Origin: Propionibacteriaceae bacterium UBA7704
GTDB lineage: Bacteria > Actinomycetota > Actinomycetes > Propionibacteriales > Propionibacteriaceae
NCBI GenBank assembly: GCA_002482525.1
Contig: DLGC01000005.1
Coordinates: 1-64,000 of the forward strand
Direction: 5' to 3'
Length of the DNA stretch: 64,000 nt
The translations under genes and the position numbers were made by a program. This document shows positions 16,823 to 25,607 of the stretch, piece after piece (position 1 is the first letter of the stretch; each line of letters opens with the position of its first letter). Under the pieces are notes generated by a model. That model was given only the letters and a program-made list of their open reading frames with translations, searched no databases and had not been told where the DNA came from.

Positions 16823-17601
16823 ATCTCCGGCACCAGATCGGCCACCGAGTTCAGTACCTGCGAAGGTCGATAGGGGAAGGTCTCGATGTCTTCAGGCTGG
16901 GTCACCCCCGACATCACCAGCACCGTGAACAATCCGGCCTCCATGCCGGCAACGATGTCGGTGTCCATGCGGTCGCCGATCATGGCCGTGGTTTCGGAGT
17001 GCGCTTCGATCCGATTCATCGCCGAGCGGAACATCATCGGATTGGGCTTGCCCACGATGTAGGGCTGACGGTTTGTCGCCGAAGTCACCAGGGCGGCCAC
17101 CGCACCGGTTGCCGGGAGCGGCCCATCCGCCGAGGGCCCCGTGGTGTCAGGGTTGGTCACGATGAAGCGGGCCCCATTGTTGATCAACCGGATCGCCTTG
17201 GTGATGGCTTCGAAGGAGTAGTTGCGCGTCTCGCCCATCACCACGTAGGCCGGATCTGTCTCGGTCATCACGAAGCCGGCCTCGTGCAAGGCGGTGGTCA
17301 GTCCCGCTTCGCCGATCACGAAAGCCGTCTTCTCCCCTGGTTGGCCTCCGAGGAAAGCCGCCGTGGCCAGCGCGGAGGTCCACAGATTCTCCTCCGGCAC
17401 ATTCAATCCGGATCTCGCCAGCCGGGCCGACAAGTCGCGGGGGGTGTAGATCGAGTTATTGGTCAGCACCAGGAACCGACGGGAGGTGTCCACCCACCGA
17501 TTCAGCAATTCGACGGCGCCAGGAATCGGTTGATTCTCGTGGACCAGGACGCCGTCCATGTCGGTGAGCCAACACTCGATGTCGCGTGCACTTCGCTTCA
17601 T
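16819..17601 (-). CDS. HAD-IIA family phosphatase (NagD-like)
   Basis: The 260-residue haloacid-dehalogenase hydrolase has motif I in WLTDMDGVL (nucleophile and acid-base aspartates near residues 14 and 16) and motif II in LVLTNNS. The C2-type cap lies in the middle, and the metal-binding motif IV is in MIGDRMDTDI. The NagD/PGP group dephosphorylates small metabolites; the substrate is unknown. It lies opposite to the heme genes between hemCD and hemB. A CACTAT hexamer (17608-17613) 6 nt before the ATG is a possible leaderless promoter; GGAGGT directly abuts the start and is too close for a normal ribosome site. Confidence 0.92.
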   Translation of the reverse strand: MKRSARDIECWLTDMDGVLVHENQPIPGAVELLNRWVDTSRRFLVLTNNSIYTPRDLSARLARSGLNVPEENLWTSALATAAFLGGQPGEKTAFVIGEAGLTTALHEAGFVMTETDPAYVVMGETRNYSFEAITKAIRLINNGARFIVTNPDTTGPSADGPLPATGAVAALVTSATNRQPYIVGKPNPMMFRSAMNRIEAHSETTAMIGDRMDTDIVAGMEAGLFTVLVMSGVTQPEDIETFPYRPSQVLNSVADLVPEI

Positions 17602-17717
17602 ACCTCCATAGTGGCACTGCCAAGCATCCGGGACATGAACGTCCAGGCATGCCGAAGCGCGCCGAGGCGTCGAAGTGGTTCACAATGGCGGGTAGCACAA
17701 CTGAGGAGCACATCGGT

Positions 17718-18698
17718 ATGTCCTTGATCACCCGTCGTCCCCGACGGCTTCGTCGCACCCCTGCCATCCGTCGGCTGGTCGCCGAAACCAGAGTCCATCC
17801 CTCGCAGCTCATTCTGCCGGTGTTCGTCGCCGACGGCCTGAGCGCCCCCCGCGACATCAGTTCGCTTCCCGGCGTGGTTCAGCACACTCTCGACTCGGTG
17901 CGCGCCGAGGCGAACCGCGTGGTCGCAGCGGGCCTGGGCGGCATCGCACTGTTCGGTGTGCCCACCCCCGAGGACAAGGATCATCATGGCTCCGCCGGCT
18001 ACTCCCCCGACGGCATCCTGAATCAGGCGCTCGCCGCTGTGAAGGCCGAGGTGGGCGACGACACGGTCCTCATCGCCGACACCTGCCTGGATGAGTTCAC
18101 CGACCACGGTCACTGTGGCGTACTTGACGACACCGGCGCGGTCGACAATGACGCAACCGTGGAGCTGTACGCCGAGCAGGCCGTCAGCCAGGCCGCCGCC
18201 GGAGCCCACTTCGTCGCGCCATCGGGAATGATGGACGGCCAAGTGATGGCGATCCGCGATGCCCTCGACATGGCCGGTTTCAGCGATACCGGGATCGTCG
18301 CCTACTCAGCGAAATACGCCTCGGCGTTCTACGGCCCGTTCCGGGAGGCGGTCGGTTCCACGTTGCGCGGCGACCGACGCACCTATCAGCAGGATCCCGC
18401 AAATCGGCGGGAAGGACGCCTGGAGGCCAGCCTTGATGAGTTCGAGGGCGCCGACATCCTCATGGTGAAACCGGCCAGCCACTATCTGGATGTGCTCGCC
18501 GAAGTCGCCGAGGCCAGTCAGGTTCCGGTGGCGGCCTATCAAGTCTCCGGCGAATACGCGATGATTGCCGCCGCCGCCGAACGCGGCTGGATCGATCGAG
18601 ACGCGGCACTGGCCGAATCGGTTACCGCCATCGTGCGGGCCGGAGCTGACATCGTGCTCAGCTACGCAGCACTCGAACTCGCGGAGGTCTGGGCATGA
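17718..18698 (+). CDS. hemB: Delta-aminolevulinic acid dehydratase (porphobilinogen synthase)
   Basis: The 326-residue enzyme condenses two aminolevulinates to porphobilinogen. The two active-site lysines lie in VAYSAKYASAFYG and DILMVKPASHYLD. The metal site reads DTCLDEFTDHGHCG, in which two of the three zinc-type cysteines are kept and the middle one is aspartate, as seen in other actinobacterial enzymes. The start is the ATG at 17718, with GAGGAG 9 nt upstream; the longer open frame is not conserved. It is coupled to hemL by ATGA. Confidence 0.96.
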   Translation: MSLITRRPRRLRRTPAIRRLVAETRVHPSQLILPVFVADGLSAPRDISSLPGVVQHTLDSVRAEANRVVAAGLGGIALFGVPTPEDKDHHGSAGYSPDGILNQALAAVKAEVGDDTVLIADTCLDEFTDHGHCGVLDDTGAVDNDATVELYAEQAVSQAAAGAHFVAPSGMMDGQVMAIRDALDMAGFSDTGIVAYSAKYASAFYGPFREAVGSTLRGDRRTYQQDPANRREGRLEASLDEFEGADILMVKPASHYLDVLAEVAEASQVPVAAYQVSGEYAMIAAAAERGWIDRDAALAESVTAIVRAGADIVLSYAALELAEVWA

Positions 18699-19990
18699 CC
18701 GGCAACGACCGAGCCTTCGCCCGCGCCTCCCAGGTGATTCCCGGAGGTGTGGATTCACCGGTGCGCGCCTTTGGATCCGTCGGCGGAACGCCACGCTTCA
18801 TCGACCATGCCGAGGGTGCCTACGTCTACGACGTCGACGACCGCCAGTACCTGGATCTCGTCGGTTCGTGGGGCCCGGCCCTGTTGGGTCACGCGCACCC
18901 CCAGGTGGTCACCGCCGTCCGCGCCGCCGCAGGCAAGGGTCTGTCCTTCGGCGCCCCGACCGAGGCTGAGGCCGAACTCGCCGAACTGATCCAACAGCGG
19001 GTGCCGTTGGCCGAGCGCGTACGGCTGGTATCCACCGGCACCGAGGCCACCATGACCGCCATCCGGCTGGCCCGCGGAGCCACCGGACGCGACCTGTTGG
19101 TCAAGTTCGCCGGCTGCTACCACGGCCATTCCGATGGACTGCTGGTCGCGGCCGGTTCGGGCATCGCAACCGCGGGACTGCCGGGTTCGGCTGGTATTCC
19201 CGAACCCATCGCCGCGCAGACCGTGGTGGTTCCCTACAACGATCCTGAGGCGATCACCGCCGTCTTCGCGGAACTGGGCGATCGAATCGCGGCCGTGATC
19301 ACGGAGCCTGCGGCGGCGAACATGGGCATCGTGCCGCCCGAGCCGGGCTTCAACGCGTTGCTGCGCGAACTCACCCGCACCCATGGTGCCCTGCTGATCT
19401 ATGACGAGGTCCTCGTCGGTTTCCGCGTCTCGGCGGCAGGCTGGTGGGGGCTGGAAGGCCGCACGATCAGCCCGGACCTGTTCACCTTCGGCAAGGTGGT
19501 CGGTGGCGGCATGCCGCTGGCAGCCCTCGGCGGGCGAGCCGACGTCATGGAGTTGCTGGCACCGGTCGGGCCGGTCTATCAAGCCGGCACGCTGTCGGGT
19601 AACCCGCTGGCCACCGCTGCCGGCATTGCGACGCTCAAGCTCGCCGATGCAGCGGTCTACGAGCGCATCGATGCCGCTTCGGCCGCACTTCAAGGCGCCG
19701 TCGTGGACGCGCTGAACGGCGCCGGTGTGACCCATCAACTGCAGACTGCCGGTTCGCTGTTCTCGGTGTTCTTCAACGTCGACCATCCGGTGCGGAATTT
19801 CGCGGACGCTCAGACCCAGAACACCGCCGCCTACCGAGCCTTCTTCCATTCGCTGTTGGACGGTGGCATCGCGCTACCACCGTCGGCCTTCGAAGCATGG
19901 TTCCTCTCGTCCGCCCACGACGACCGCGTGCTGGAGCAGGCCGCCGCGGCCCTCCCGGCGGCAGCACGCGCCGCCGCCCAACAGGGATAG
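18695..19990 (+). CDS. hemL: Glutamate-1-semialdehyde 2,1-aminomutase
   Basis: The 431-residue class III PLP enzyme converts glutamate-1-semialdehyde to aminolevulinate. The PLP lysine is K267 in TFGKVVGGGMPLAA. The N-terminal PGGVDSPVRAF motif (16-26) and LVSTGTEATMTAIRLAR are diagnostic for the aminomutase and separate it from ArgD-like aminotransferases. It ends the heme cluster. A bulged hairpin at 20010-20041 follows before the convergent SipW locus. Confidence 0.96.
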   Translation: MTGNDRAFARASQVIPGGVDSPVRAFGSVGGTPRFIDHAEGAYVYDVDDRQYLDLVGSWGPALLGHAHPQVVTAVRAAAGKGLSFGAPTEAEAELAELIQQRVPLAERVRLVSTGTEATMTAIRLARGATGRDLLVKFAGCYHGHSDGLLVAAGSGIATAGLPGSAGIPEPIAAQTVVVPYNDPEAITAVFAELGDRIAAVITEPAAANMGIVPPEPGFNALLRELTRTHGALLIYDEVLVGFRVSAAGWWGLEGRTISPDLFTFGKVVGGGMPLAALGGRADVMELLAPVGPVYQAGTLSGNPLATAAGIATLKLADAAVYERIDAASAALQGAVVDALNGAGVTHQLQTAGSLFSVFFNVDHPVRNFADAQTQNTAAYRAFFHSLLDGGIALPPSAFEAWFLSSAHDDRVLEQAAAALPAAARAAAQQG

Positions 19991-20009
19991 CCATCCGGCG
20001 CCGGTCGTG

Positions 20010-20041
20010 CCCCTGCGAGCGAGGCAAGGACACGCTCGGGG
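20010..20041. terminator. Candidate bidirectional terminator between hemL and the SipW locus
   Basis: CCCC-(TGC)-GAGCG pairs with CGCTC-GGGG around an 11-nt loop. It lies between two convergent transcription units. No T-tract is present on either side, so the call rests on position and hairpin strength. Confidence 0.4.
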
Positions 20042-20089
20042 CGACTGGCGCTCGCGTCACGCGGATTCGCCGAGGTCGACCAGGTCGAG

Positions 20090-20911
20090 TCAGTCTGCGT
20101 CGGCGCGGAAGACCCAACCGGCCTGATGCTTGCTGCCGGGTACCAGCGAGTGGTCGGCTCGCACCTTGATACACAGGTAGATCGGTGCACCCTCGGTACT
20201 CCCCTGGTCGGGCAGCGGCATGGTCACAGTGGTCGATGTCGCCGTCCCTGCCAGGGGTGTTCCCGCAGGGATCAAGGTGCTCGTGGTGGCGGTATTCATC
20301 CGACAGCCGAAGCTGGCGGTCGTGAACAGGCCGTAGCTGAGATGGCTGCCACTTCCGGTGACGGTCGTCACCATCGTGACCGTTCCCACATCCTCCCCGA
20401 CCTGGCTCAGGCGCAGCGCGAAAGGCGCAGCTACGCCCTCCCCTGGACTGAGGCGCGAGGCGCGCTCAGAGAAGGCGAGCATCGCAGCCGAGCTAGCCGT
20501 GGCATGGTTTCGGTAGCTGACTCCATCAGTGCTACCCACCAACACGAAGGTGCCGGCGGGTGGCGGCAGCGGCGGTGGCGACGGCGGCGAGGTGATCTCG
20601 GTCGGCACCGGAATCGGGGGTGCCGTCGTGGGAGCCGGTGCACTCGTGGTGGCGGTTGGGATAGGCACCGGCAGTGAGGTGGGCAGACCGGCCTGCGGGC
20701 TGCGTGCCGGGTCGGTGCCGCTCGTGCTCGGAATCGCCGTGGACGTGGTTCCCGGCGAGAACTGAGCCGAGGCGTACTCCTCAGTGTTCCAACCGGCCAG
20801 ACTGGCTGCGGTCCCGATTCCGACTACCAGGCCCGAGGACAGCAGCGCGGCCACCTTGCGGCGTCGAGTGTGGTCCTCAGCTCTCGGAGTCGTTGGTGTC
20901 ATCGCGGGCAC
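20090..20911 (-). CDS. SipW-type secreted protein with proline-rich linker
   Basis: This 273-residue protein has the alternate (SipW-dependent) signal peptide layout: a basic RRRK cluster (16-19), a hydrophobic core (VAALLSSGLVVGIGTAASLAGW) and an acidic YASAQF region after it. A Pro/Thr/Ser-rich linker (about 55-120) precedes a C-terminal domain with LSYG near 191 and two cysteines, C203 and C247. The same 44-residue spacing occurs in the product of 24835-25455, and the end (YLCIKV...AGWVFRADAD) is also shared. It is probably a cell-surface or matrix protein. It starts 3 bp after the stop of the RCC1 gene. The first four residues, up to a second ATG, may not be translated. Confidence 0.85.
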   Translation of the reverse strand: MPAMTPTTPRAEDHTRRRKVAALLSSGLVVGIGTAASLAGWNTEEYASAQFSPGTTSTAIPSTSGTDPARSPQAGLPTSLPVPIPTATTSAPAPTTAPPIPVPTEITSPPSPPPLPPPAGTFVLVGSTDGVSYRNHATASSAAMLAFSERASRLSPGEGVAAPFALRLSQVGEDVGTVTMVTTVTGSGSHLSYGLFTTASFGCRMNTATTSTLIPAGTPLAGTATSTTVTMPLPDQGSTEGAPIYLCIKVRADHSLVPGSKHQAGWVFRADAD

Positions 20912-20914
20912 ATC

Positions 20915-23884
20915 CTAGGGCCCGGTCGCCAAGCCGACCCAGTTGCCGGCGGTCGTGGTCGTGCCGTCCAGGCTGAACGTCACCCGGTAGTAGTAGGTGG
21001 TGCCGGCGGCCAGCGAGCAGGTGCCATTGCCCAGCAGGGTTTGGTCGGCCGCACAGCGAGCGCCCTGGTAGACCTGTGTCGGGACGGTGATGTCCACGCT
21101 GGAGCTGCCGCCCAGCCCCAATCGATCGTCCTGGGTGGCGTTGCCGAAGCAGTAGGCGTTGCCGCCCGCAACCAGACAGCTATGCGTCGTTCCGGCAGAG
21201 ATTGAGGTCACGCTCGCCGAGGTCAACGCGCCGGAGGCGCTGACCGCTGCCGGGGTAGTGGCATCCGCCGTGGTGCCCAGACCCAGTTGGCCATCGGAGT
21301 TCTCGCCCCAGCAATACGCCTGGCCGGAGTTGACGGCGCAGGTGTGAGAGCCGCCGGCAGAGATGTCCGTCACACTGGTGAGATTCGATACCGAGGCCGG
21401 CGTGTTGACGTTGGTCTTGGCGTTGTTGTTGCCTAACTGCCCGGACGAATCGCTCCCCCAACAGTAGGCACGACTCGATCTCAGAGCACAGGTATGCGCA
21501 CCGCCGGCCGTGATCGTGGACACCCCGGAGTTGGTCATGTTGCCGTTGCTGACTTGGACCGCAAGGGTCGATGTCGTGTTCGAGCCGTTCCCCAGCTGCC
21601 CCGAAGTACCTAAACCCCAGCAGTACACAACTCCACCACGGACCACACAGCTATGAGCGTCGCCAGCTGCGACCGAGGTCACCGATGTGTTGTCAAATAC
21701 CGTGGAGCAGAAGAACCAAAACACGCACCTTTGGGTGTTTGCGACCGCCTGGGGCGAACTCTGGTTTGTGGTGTTCCCCAAGCCAAGCTGCCCGCTGCCG
21801 TTCGAACCCCAGCAGTACACGGTTCCACTCTGCACGGCACAGGTGTGGTTGGCTCCGGCAGACACCGAATTGACTCCCGTTGCGACCTGCTGCGGTGTCC
21901 TCTGGGAGGTGTTGTTGCCCACGCCCAGTTGTCCGCTGCTGTTCAGGCCCCAGCAGTAAAGGGTGTCGTCGTCGGTCACAGCGCACGTATGAGAACCTCC
22001 GGCCGTCACATCGGTAACCGTCTTGGAGGCTAACGCTCCGCCCACCAGGGTCGGCTTCGCCTGGTCCGTAGTGTTGCCGATGCCCAGCTGACCCGATCCG
22101 TTCTCGCCCCAGCAATACAGTGATCCGGCCACGATTCCGCAACTGTGGGACCCGCCGGCGGACACCTTGGTGAAGTCCCGACTCAGCGCGAACCCGCCAT
22201 CATCGGTCCAGGTGGTATCGCCGGTGGTGGCAACGGTCGCTGGAGAACTGCCGTTGCTGGAGGTTGAACGCTGGAGCTGATACTGACCGTAAGACTGCGC
22301 CCGTTCGGAGGCCGGGTCCCAGCTCATCGTGATCGAGTTCTGCGTGCGGCTGTCCACGGCAGGGCTCACCGCGGGGCGGGTGGTGGTGCTGCGCTTCACC
22401 CAGCTGCTGTTCGGGGCATGCCAAGCCCCAATCGTGTAGCCCAATTGGTAGTAGTAGTCGCTGCCTTGAACCAGCGAGCAGGTGCCGTCGGAGCGCCTCA
22501 CTGCACCATCGACACAGCTGGGGCCGGCGAGATCGGCGTCGACCGGAGTCACCGAAGTAACGCTCGCAGCGTTTCCCAACTGACCGGAGGTGCCCAATCC
22601 CCAACAGGCGGCCGGGGAATCACCGACAGCACAGGAGAAGCCGTTGCCTGCGCTGATGTCGCCCAGCGTGCGTCCGGCAAGCGTCCCAGAGGTCAGCGCG
22701 ACCGCGGTGGTTTGGTTAGCCGTCGAACCATTGCCCGGGGTCGATCCCCAGCAATAGGCGTCCCCGGCGGCCACGGCGCAGCTGTGGGTATAACCGGCCG
22801 TGATTGCGCTGACCTTGCCGCTGATTCCGCTCACGGCAACCGCAGTAGTTCGATTCGCCGTGGAGCCGTTGCCCAGCTGTCCCGACCCACCGGCTCCCCA
22901 GCAGAAGGCTTTGTCATCGGCTATGGCGCAGGTGTGGGCATCGCCGGCGCTGATCTCGCTGACCTGGCGTCCGGTGATCTCGCCGCCCCAAGCCAGGGTC
23001 GGCGTCGTACGGTTCACCGTGGTGCCATCGCCAAGTTGACCGTAGGTGTTGGTTCCCCAGCAGAAGGCCATGCCGTCTGCTACCGCACAGGCGTGGTTCG
23101 ATCCCACACTGACCGAGGAGACCGTCCTGTTGGACAGTCCGCCAGCCACCGCTGTCGCCGTCGTCGCGGTCCAGCAGTAGGTGCCGCCATCGGCCACGGC
23201 ACAGGATTGACTGCCTCCCGAACTCAGCGAGGTGGGGGTGCCGGGAATGCCGGTCACCGCCGTCGGCGTGGCGCCGATGCCGGTGCCCCAGCAGTAGACA
23301 CTTCCGTCGGCGATCGCACAGCTGCGGTCGTTCCCGGCACTGATTGCCGTCACGAGCTTGCCCGAGAGGGCGGCGACCACCGTGGGGCTGGTCGCCGGGC
23401 TGGTTGCGCCACCCAGCGCACCGACGGTGCTGGTTCCCCAGCAGTAGGCCTCGCCACGGACGATGCCGCAGGCATGCCGCGTCCCGGCGGCTACGGCAGT
23501 GAAGCGGAGCTGTCCAGTCGTCGGTGCGGTGTCGGTCGAGTTGTGGGTGTAGCTGGTGTCCCCGCCGCTGTAGAGGTCATACGCACCCGTGCCCGTGTTC
23601 GTGGCGGCGGTCGACAGCGTGTAGGTCGGCGTGGCCCAGTCACCATCGGCCGCTGGCCATGACACATCGATCGAGGAGGCGTGCCCGCCCGTGGTGGTCG
23701 GAGTGATGGGCTGCAAGGTGCGCGCAGTGAACTCGCTCGCGGCGAACTCGCCGTCCACGAAGGAGGCCAACGTCGGTTGTTGACCCCACACCAGCGACAA
23801 CACGGCGGCCAGCCCGATCCCCAGGGCGCCGACGCGTCGACGTCCGCGTCCGTATGCCGGGAGGTGGCGCGAACCCCTCTTCAT
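20915..23884 (-). CDS. Large RCC1-repeat surface protein, SipW-type export signal
   Basis: This 989-residue protein has a basic N-terminus, a hydrophobic stretch (about 20-40) and ASFVDGEFAASEFTA, the residue pattern seen after SipW-type cleavage sites. Then come a fibronectin-III-like segment (about 45-90), seven RCC1-type repeats (about 95-445), a CSLVQGSDYYY segment plus a second FN3-like domain (about 455-575), seven more repeats and a final CSLAAGTTYYY segment. Each repeat has the form HxCAV-x6-YCWG-x4-GQLGxG, with cysteines flanking the blade. Two seven-bladed propellers are predicted. No enzyme motif is seen; a binding or adhesive role is inferred. The ATG overlaps the stop of the 58-residue ORF upstream. 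Confidence 0.9.
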   Translation of the reverse strand: MKRGSRHLPAYGRGRRRVGALGIGLAAVLSLVWGQQPTLASFVDGEFAASEFTARTLQPITPTTTGGHASSIDVSWPAADGDWATPTYTLSTAATNTGTGAYDLYSGGDTSYTHNSTDTAPTTGQLRFTAVAAGTRHACGIVRGEAYCWGTSTVGALGGATSPATSPTVVAALSGKLVTAISAGNDRSCAIADGSVYCWGTGIGATPTAVTGIPGTPTSLSSGGSQSCAVADGGTYCWTATTATAVAGGLSNRTVSSVSVGSNHACAVADGMAFCWGTNTYGQLGDGTTVNRTTPTLAWGGEITGRQVSEISAGDAHTCAIADDKAFCWGAGGSGQLGNGSTANRTTAVAVSGISGKVSAITAGYTHSCAVAAGDAYCWGSTPGNGSTANQTTAVALTSGTLAGRTLGDISAGNGFSCAVGDSPAACWGLGTSGQLGNAASVTSVTPVDADLAGPSCVDGAVRRSDGTCSLVQGSDYYYQLGYTIGAWHAPNSSWVKRSTTTRPAVSPAVDSRTQNSITMSWDPASERAQSYGQYQLQRSTSSNGSSPATVATTGDTTWTDDGGFALSRDFTKVSAGGSHSCGIVAGSLYCWGENGSGQLGIGNTTDQAKPTLVGGALASKTVTDVTAGGSHTCAVTDDDTLYCWGLNSSGQLGVGNNTSQRTPQQVATGVNSVSAGANHTCAVQSGTVYCWGSNGSGQLGLGNTTNQSSPQAVANTQRCVFWFFCSTVFDNTSVTSVAAGDAHSCVVRGGVVYCWGLGTSGQLGNGSNTTSTLAVQVSNGNMTNSGVSTITAGGAHTCALRSSRAYCWGSDSSGQLGNNNAKTNVNTPASVSNLTSVTDISAGGSHTCAVNSGQAYCWGENSDGQLGLGTTADATTPAAVSASGALTSASVTSISAGTTHSCLVAGGNAYCFGNATQDDRLGLGGSSSVDITVPTQVYQGARCAADQTLLGNGTCSLAAGTTYYYRVTFSLDGTTTTAGNWVGLATGP

Positions 23885-24057
23885 CGCGCCACCTCCCGAT
23901 CCGGCTGTAAGTCGGCAAACTCATCAGCCGTGGCACCGCCACCGGCCAGCACTCCGGTGTCGGCACCTTCGACCCCATTCACGTAGGCAGCAACCAGCGC
24001 TCGATGCGTGCCGCATCGGGTGCTTCGCCCTGCTTGCGCGAAGGGATCAGTCTTCAT
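23881..24057 (-). CDS. Small protein coupled between sipW and the RCC1 gene
   Basis: The 58-residue ORF fills exactly the space between the sipW stop and the RCC1 start. The ATG (24055-24057) has AGGTGG 6 nt upstream, and its TGA overlaps the RCC1 ATG. The product is hydrophilic, with no export signal or membrane segment; the second half is Gly/Ala/Asp-rich (AAYVNGVEGADTGVLAGGGA). It may be a real small protein, or a reading frame whose job is to carry ribosomes onto the RCC1 message. A GTG at 24066 is an alternative start. Confidence 0.55.
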   Translation of the reverse strand: MKTDPFAQAGRSTRCGTHRALVAAYVNGVEGADTGVLAGGGATADEFADLQPDREVAR

Positions 24058-24066
24058 GATTTCCAC

Positions 24067-24753
24067 CTAGGCGGAGATGTTCGAGCCCGTGCGAACAAGT
24101 TCGCTCGGACCCACGGGGTCCGCAGCCGCCACTGAGGACTCCGGTGCTGGGTTGGACTGGCTTTGAGGTTCGGATTCGATCAGTCGAGCCGGATCCCGAT
24201 GACGCCGCGGCCAGAAGGCCCACGTGACCAGAATCGCGGCGATCGCCGTGAGCGCGGCCAACAACCATGGCTCATGGAGTCGATCAATCGGGCGCGCTAC
24301 TCCGGGAACCGAGAAGACCACGCGACGCACTTCGCTCACCTGATAGGGGCTGACGTCTTCGAACTCGTTGGCGTCGCCCTTCATGGTGATGATGTACGTC
24401 TTCGACGGGCCTGTCGCTGGGGTGATCGTGGTTACCCGGTGGGTGATCGGTAGCGCATCGTGCCGGTCTACGGTCACGACATCGCCCACATGCACCTCAC
24501 TGGCAGGGACACGCTGCACGAGCGCCGCCGAACCGGCTGGAATGGTCGGAGACATCGACCCGGTGGAGAACAGGATGATCGAGTAGCCCCAGATGTAGGC
24601 CGCGATCGCGGCCAACAGACTGATGAGCCCGATGATCCCGAGCGTCCACAGCGCCACATCAATAGCCATCTGGCCGATCCGGTGCCACAAACCTGCAGGC
24701 TCAGGACGCTGCCGAGCGCCACGGTCCTGCGTCGAATCACTTCGCTTGGACAT
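24067..24753 (-). CDS. sipW: SipW-like type I signal peptidase (ER/archaeal type)
   Basis: This 228-residue membrane protein has a first membrane helix (about 30-55), then the catalytic serine S66 in STGSMSPTIPAG. The usual bacterial lysine is replaced by histidine: H105 in LPITHRV. An aspartate, D127 in MKGDANEFED, completes the SipW/SEC11-type site. A second membrane helix (about 164-182) precedes a Pro/Ser-rich cytoplasmic-type tail. It should cleave the alternate signal peptides of the neighbouring substrates on the outer side of the membrane. The gene follows the abundant-type substrate gene after a strong hairpin. Confidence 0.93.
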   Translation of the reverse strand: MSKRSDSTQDRGARQRPEPAGLWHRIGQMAIDVALWTLGIIGLISLLAAIAAYIWGYSIILFSTGSMSPTIPAGSAALVQRVPASEVHVGDVVTVDRHDALPITHRVTTITPATGPSKTYIITMKGDANEFEDVSPYQVSEVRRVVFSVPGVARPIDRLHEPWLLAALTAIAAILVTWAFWPRRHRDPARLIESEPQSQSNPAPESSVAAADPVGPSELVRTGSNISA

Positions 24754-24783
24754 AAGAGGGGTCCGTTCGCGAATCCGGAAGCC

Positions 24784-24818
24784 CCGGTCAGCAGGCGGCC
24801 GGGGCCGCCACTGACCGG
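24784..24818 (-). terminator. Hairpin between the small SipW substrate gene and sipW (attenuator-like)
   Basis: CCGGTCAG (24784-24791) pairs with CTGACCGG (24811-24818), and inside it GGCGG (24794-24798) pairs with CCGCC (24805-24809). It follows the stop of the 206-residue substrate gene by 17 nt. There is no T-tract. It could partly stop transcription or protect the upstream message, so the substrate is made in excess of the peptidase. Confidence 0.55.
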
Positions 24819-24834
24819 ACTATCCAGATCGACG

Positions 24835-25455
24835 TCAGTTGGAGGTTGCGGTGAACTTCCAAGTGGCGGCGCCCGACTGGCCCTGGGTGAGGCCGCTACC
24901 GGCGGTCACCTTGAAGCACAGGTAGGTCGGCGCACCGTCGGCCGGCGCGACCGGCTTCGCCAGAGTGAACCCCGTTGGCGAGCCGATGGAGCTCAGGGCG
25001 GTGCCATCAGCGACAACCGAGGTGCCACCGGCGAATGCTGCCGCATTGCATCCTGCGGCGCTGGTGGTGACCACGCCGTAGCTCAGGTTGGTGACGGTGC
25101 CCGTGGTGGTCACGCTGTCGACCACAACATTGGCGCCGTTGGTGGTGTCGGCGTCCAGACGCAGTGCATAGGGCGCATAAACCACATCGCTGGGCGACAA
25201 ATTCGCCACCGGCACTGAGAAGGCCAGACCGGCCGCGCCGGTGGAGGTGGTGTGTTCGTCGAAGGTCGACTGGTCGGTGCTGCCCTGCATGTTGAAGGAG
25301 CCAGCGGTGAAGGTGCTGGCCGCATACTCGGAATCGTTCCACGCGGCCAAGGTGGCTGCGGTACCGACGCCGACGACCAGGCCGCCGGCCAGGAGTGCCG
25401 CCACCTTACGGCGACGGTCGCGCTTGTCTTGTGTGGACGTGCTGGAGTTACTCAT
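24835..25455 (-). CDS. Small SipW-type secreted protein (possible fibre/matrix subunit)
   Basis: The 206-residue protein begins MSNSSTSTQDKRDRRRKVAA. It has a basic n-region, a hydrophobic core (VAALLAGGLVVGVGTAATLAAW), then NDSEYAASTFTAGSFN, the hallmark region of SipW substrates such as TasA/CalY-type proteins. The mature part is Thr/Ser/Ala-rich beta-type sequence with cysteines C136 and C180. The ATG at 25453-25455 is chosen because the export signal begins there; the 31 codons upstream are not signal-like. GGGGAAG lies 11 nt upstream. As the promoter-proximal gene before sipW it is likely the main product of the locus. Confidence 0.88.
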   Translation of the reverse strand: MSNSSTSTQDKRDRRRKVAALLAGGLVVGVGTAATLAAWNDSEYAASTFTAGSFNMQGSTDQSTFDEHTTSTGAAGLAFSVPVANLSPSDVVYAPYALRLDADTTNGANVVVDSVTTTGTVTNLSYGVVTTSAAGCNAAAFAGGTSVVADGTALSSIGSPTGFTLAKPVAPADGAPTYLCFKVTAGSGLTQGQSGAATWKFTATSN

Positions 25456-25509
25456 ATCAATGCCTACTTCCCCTAGTGTGCCGATCTTGCCGGATGAGTC
25501 ACGGCCAGA

Positions 25510-25539
25510 ACTATATGCGGATAAGAACCACCGCACCAA
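25510..25539 (-). promoter_or_regulatory. Promoter of the SipW-type operon
   Basis: On the minus strand, TTGGTG (25534-25539) and TATAGT (25510-25515) are separated by 18 bp. They lie about 55-85 nt upstream of the start of the 206-residue substrate gene. The repeated sites at 25608-25754 lie directly upstream. Confidence 0.5.
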
Positions 25540-25607
25540 ACACGGCATTAACTTTCGGCCTACATTTGGCGGAAGACGTTAACCTCAATCAAGCCTGCAT
25601 ACCCCCT

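Noticed and set aside
22418..23662. 414-codon plus-strand frame opposite the RCC1 gene
   Set aside because: The repeated structure comes from the RCC1 repeats on the minus strand; no independent motif.
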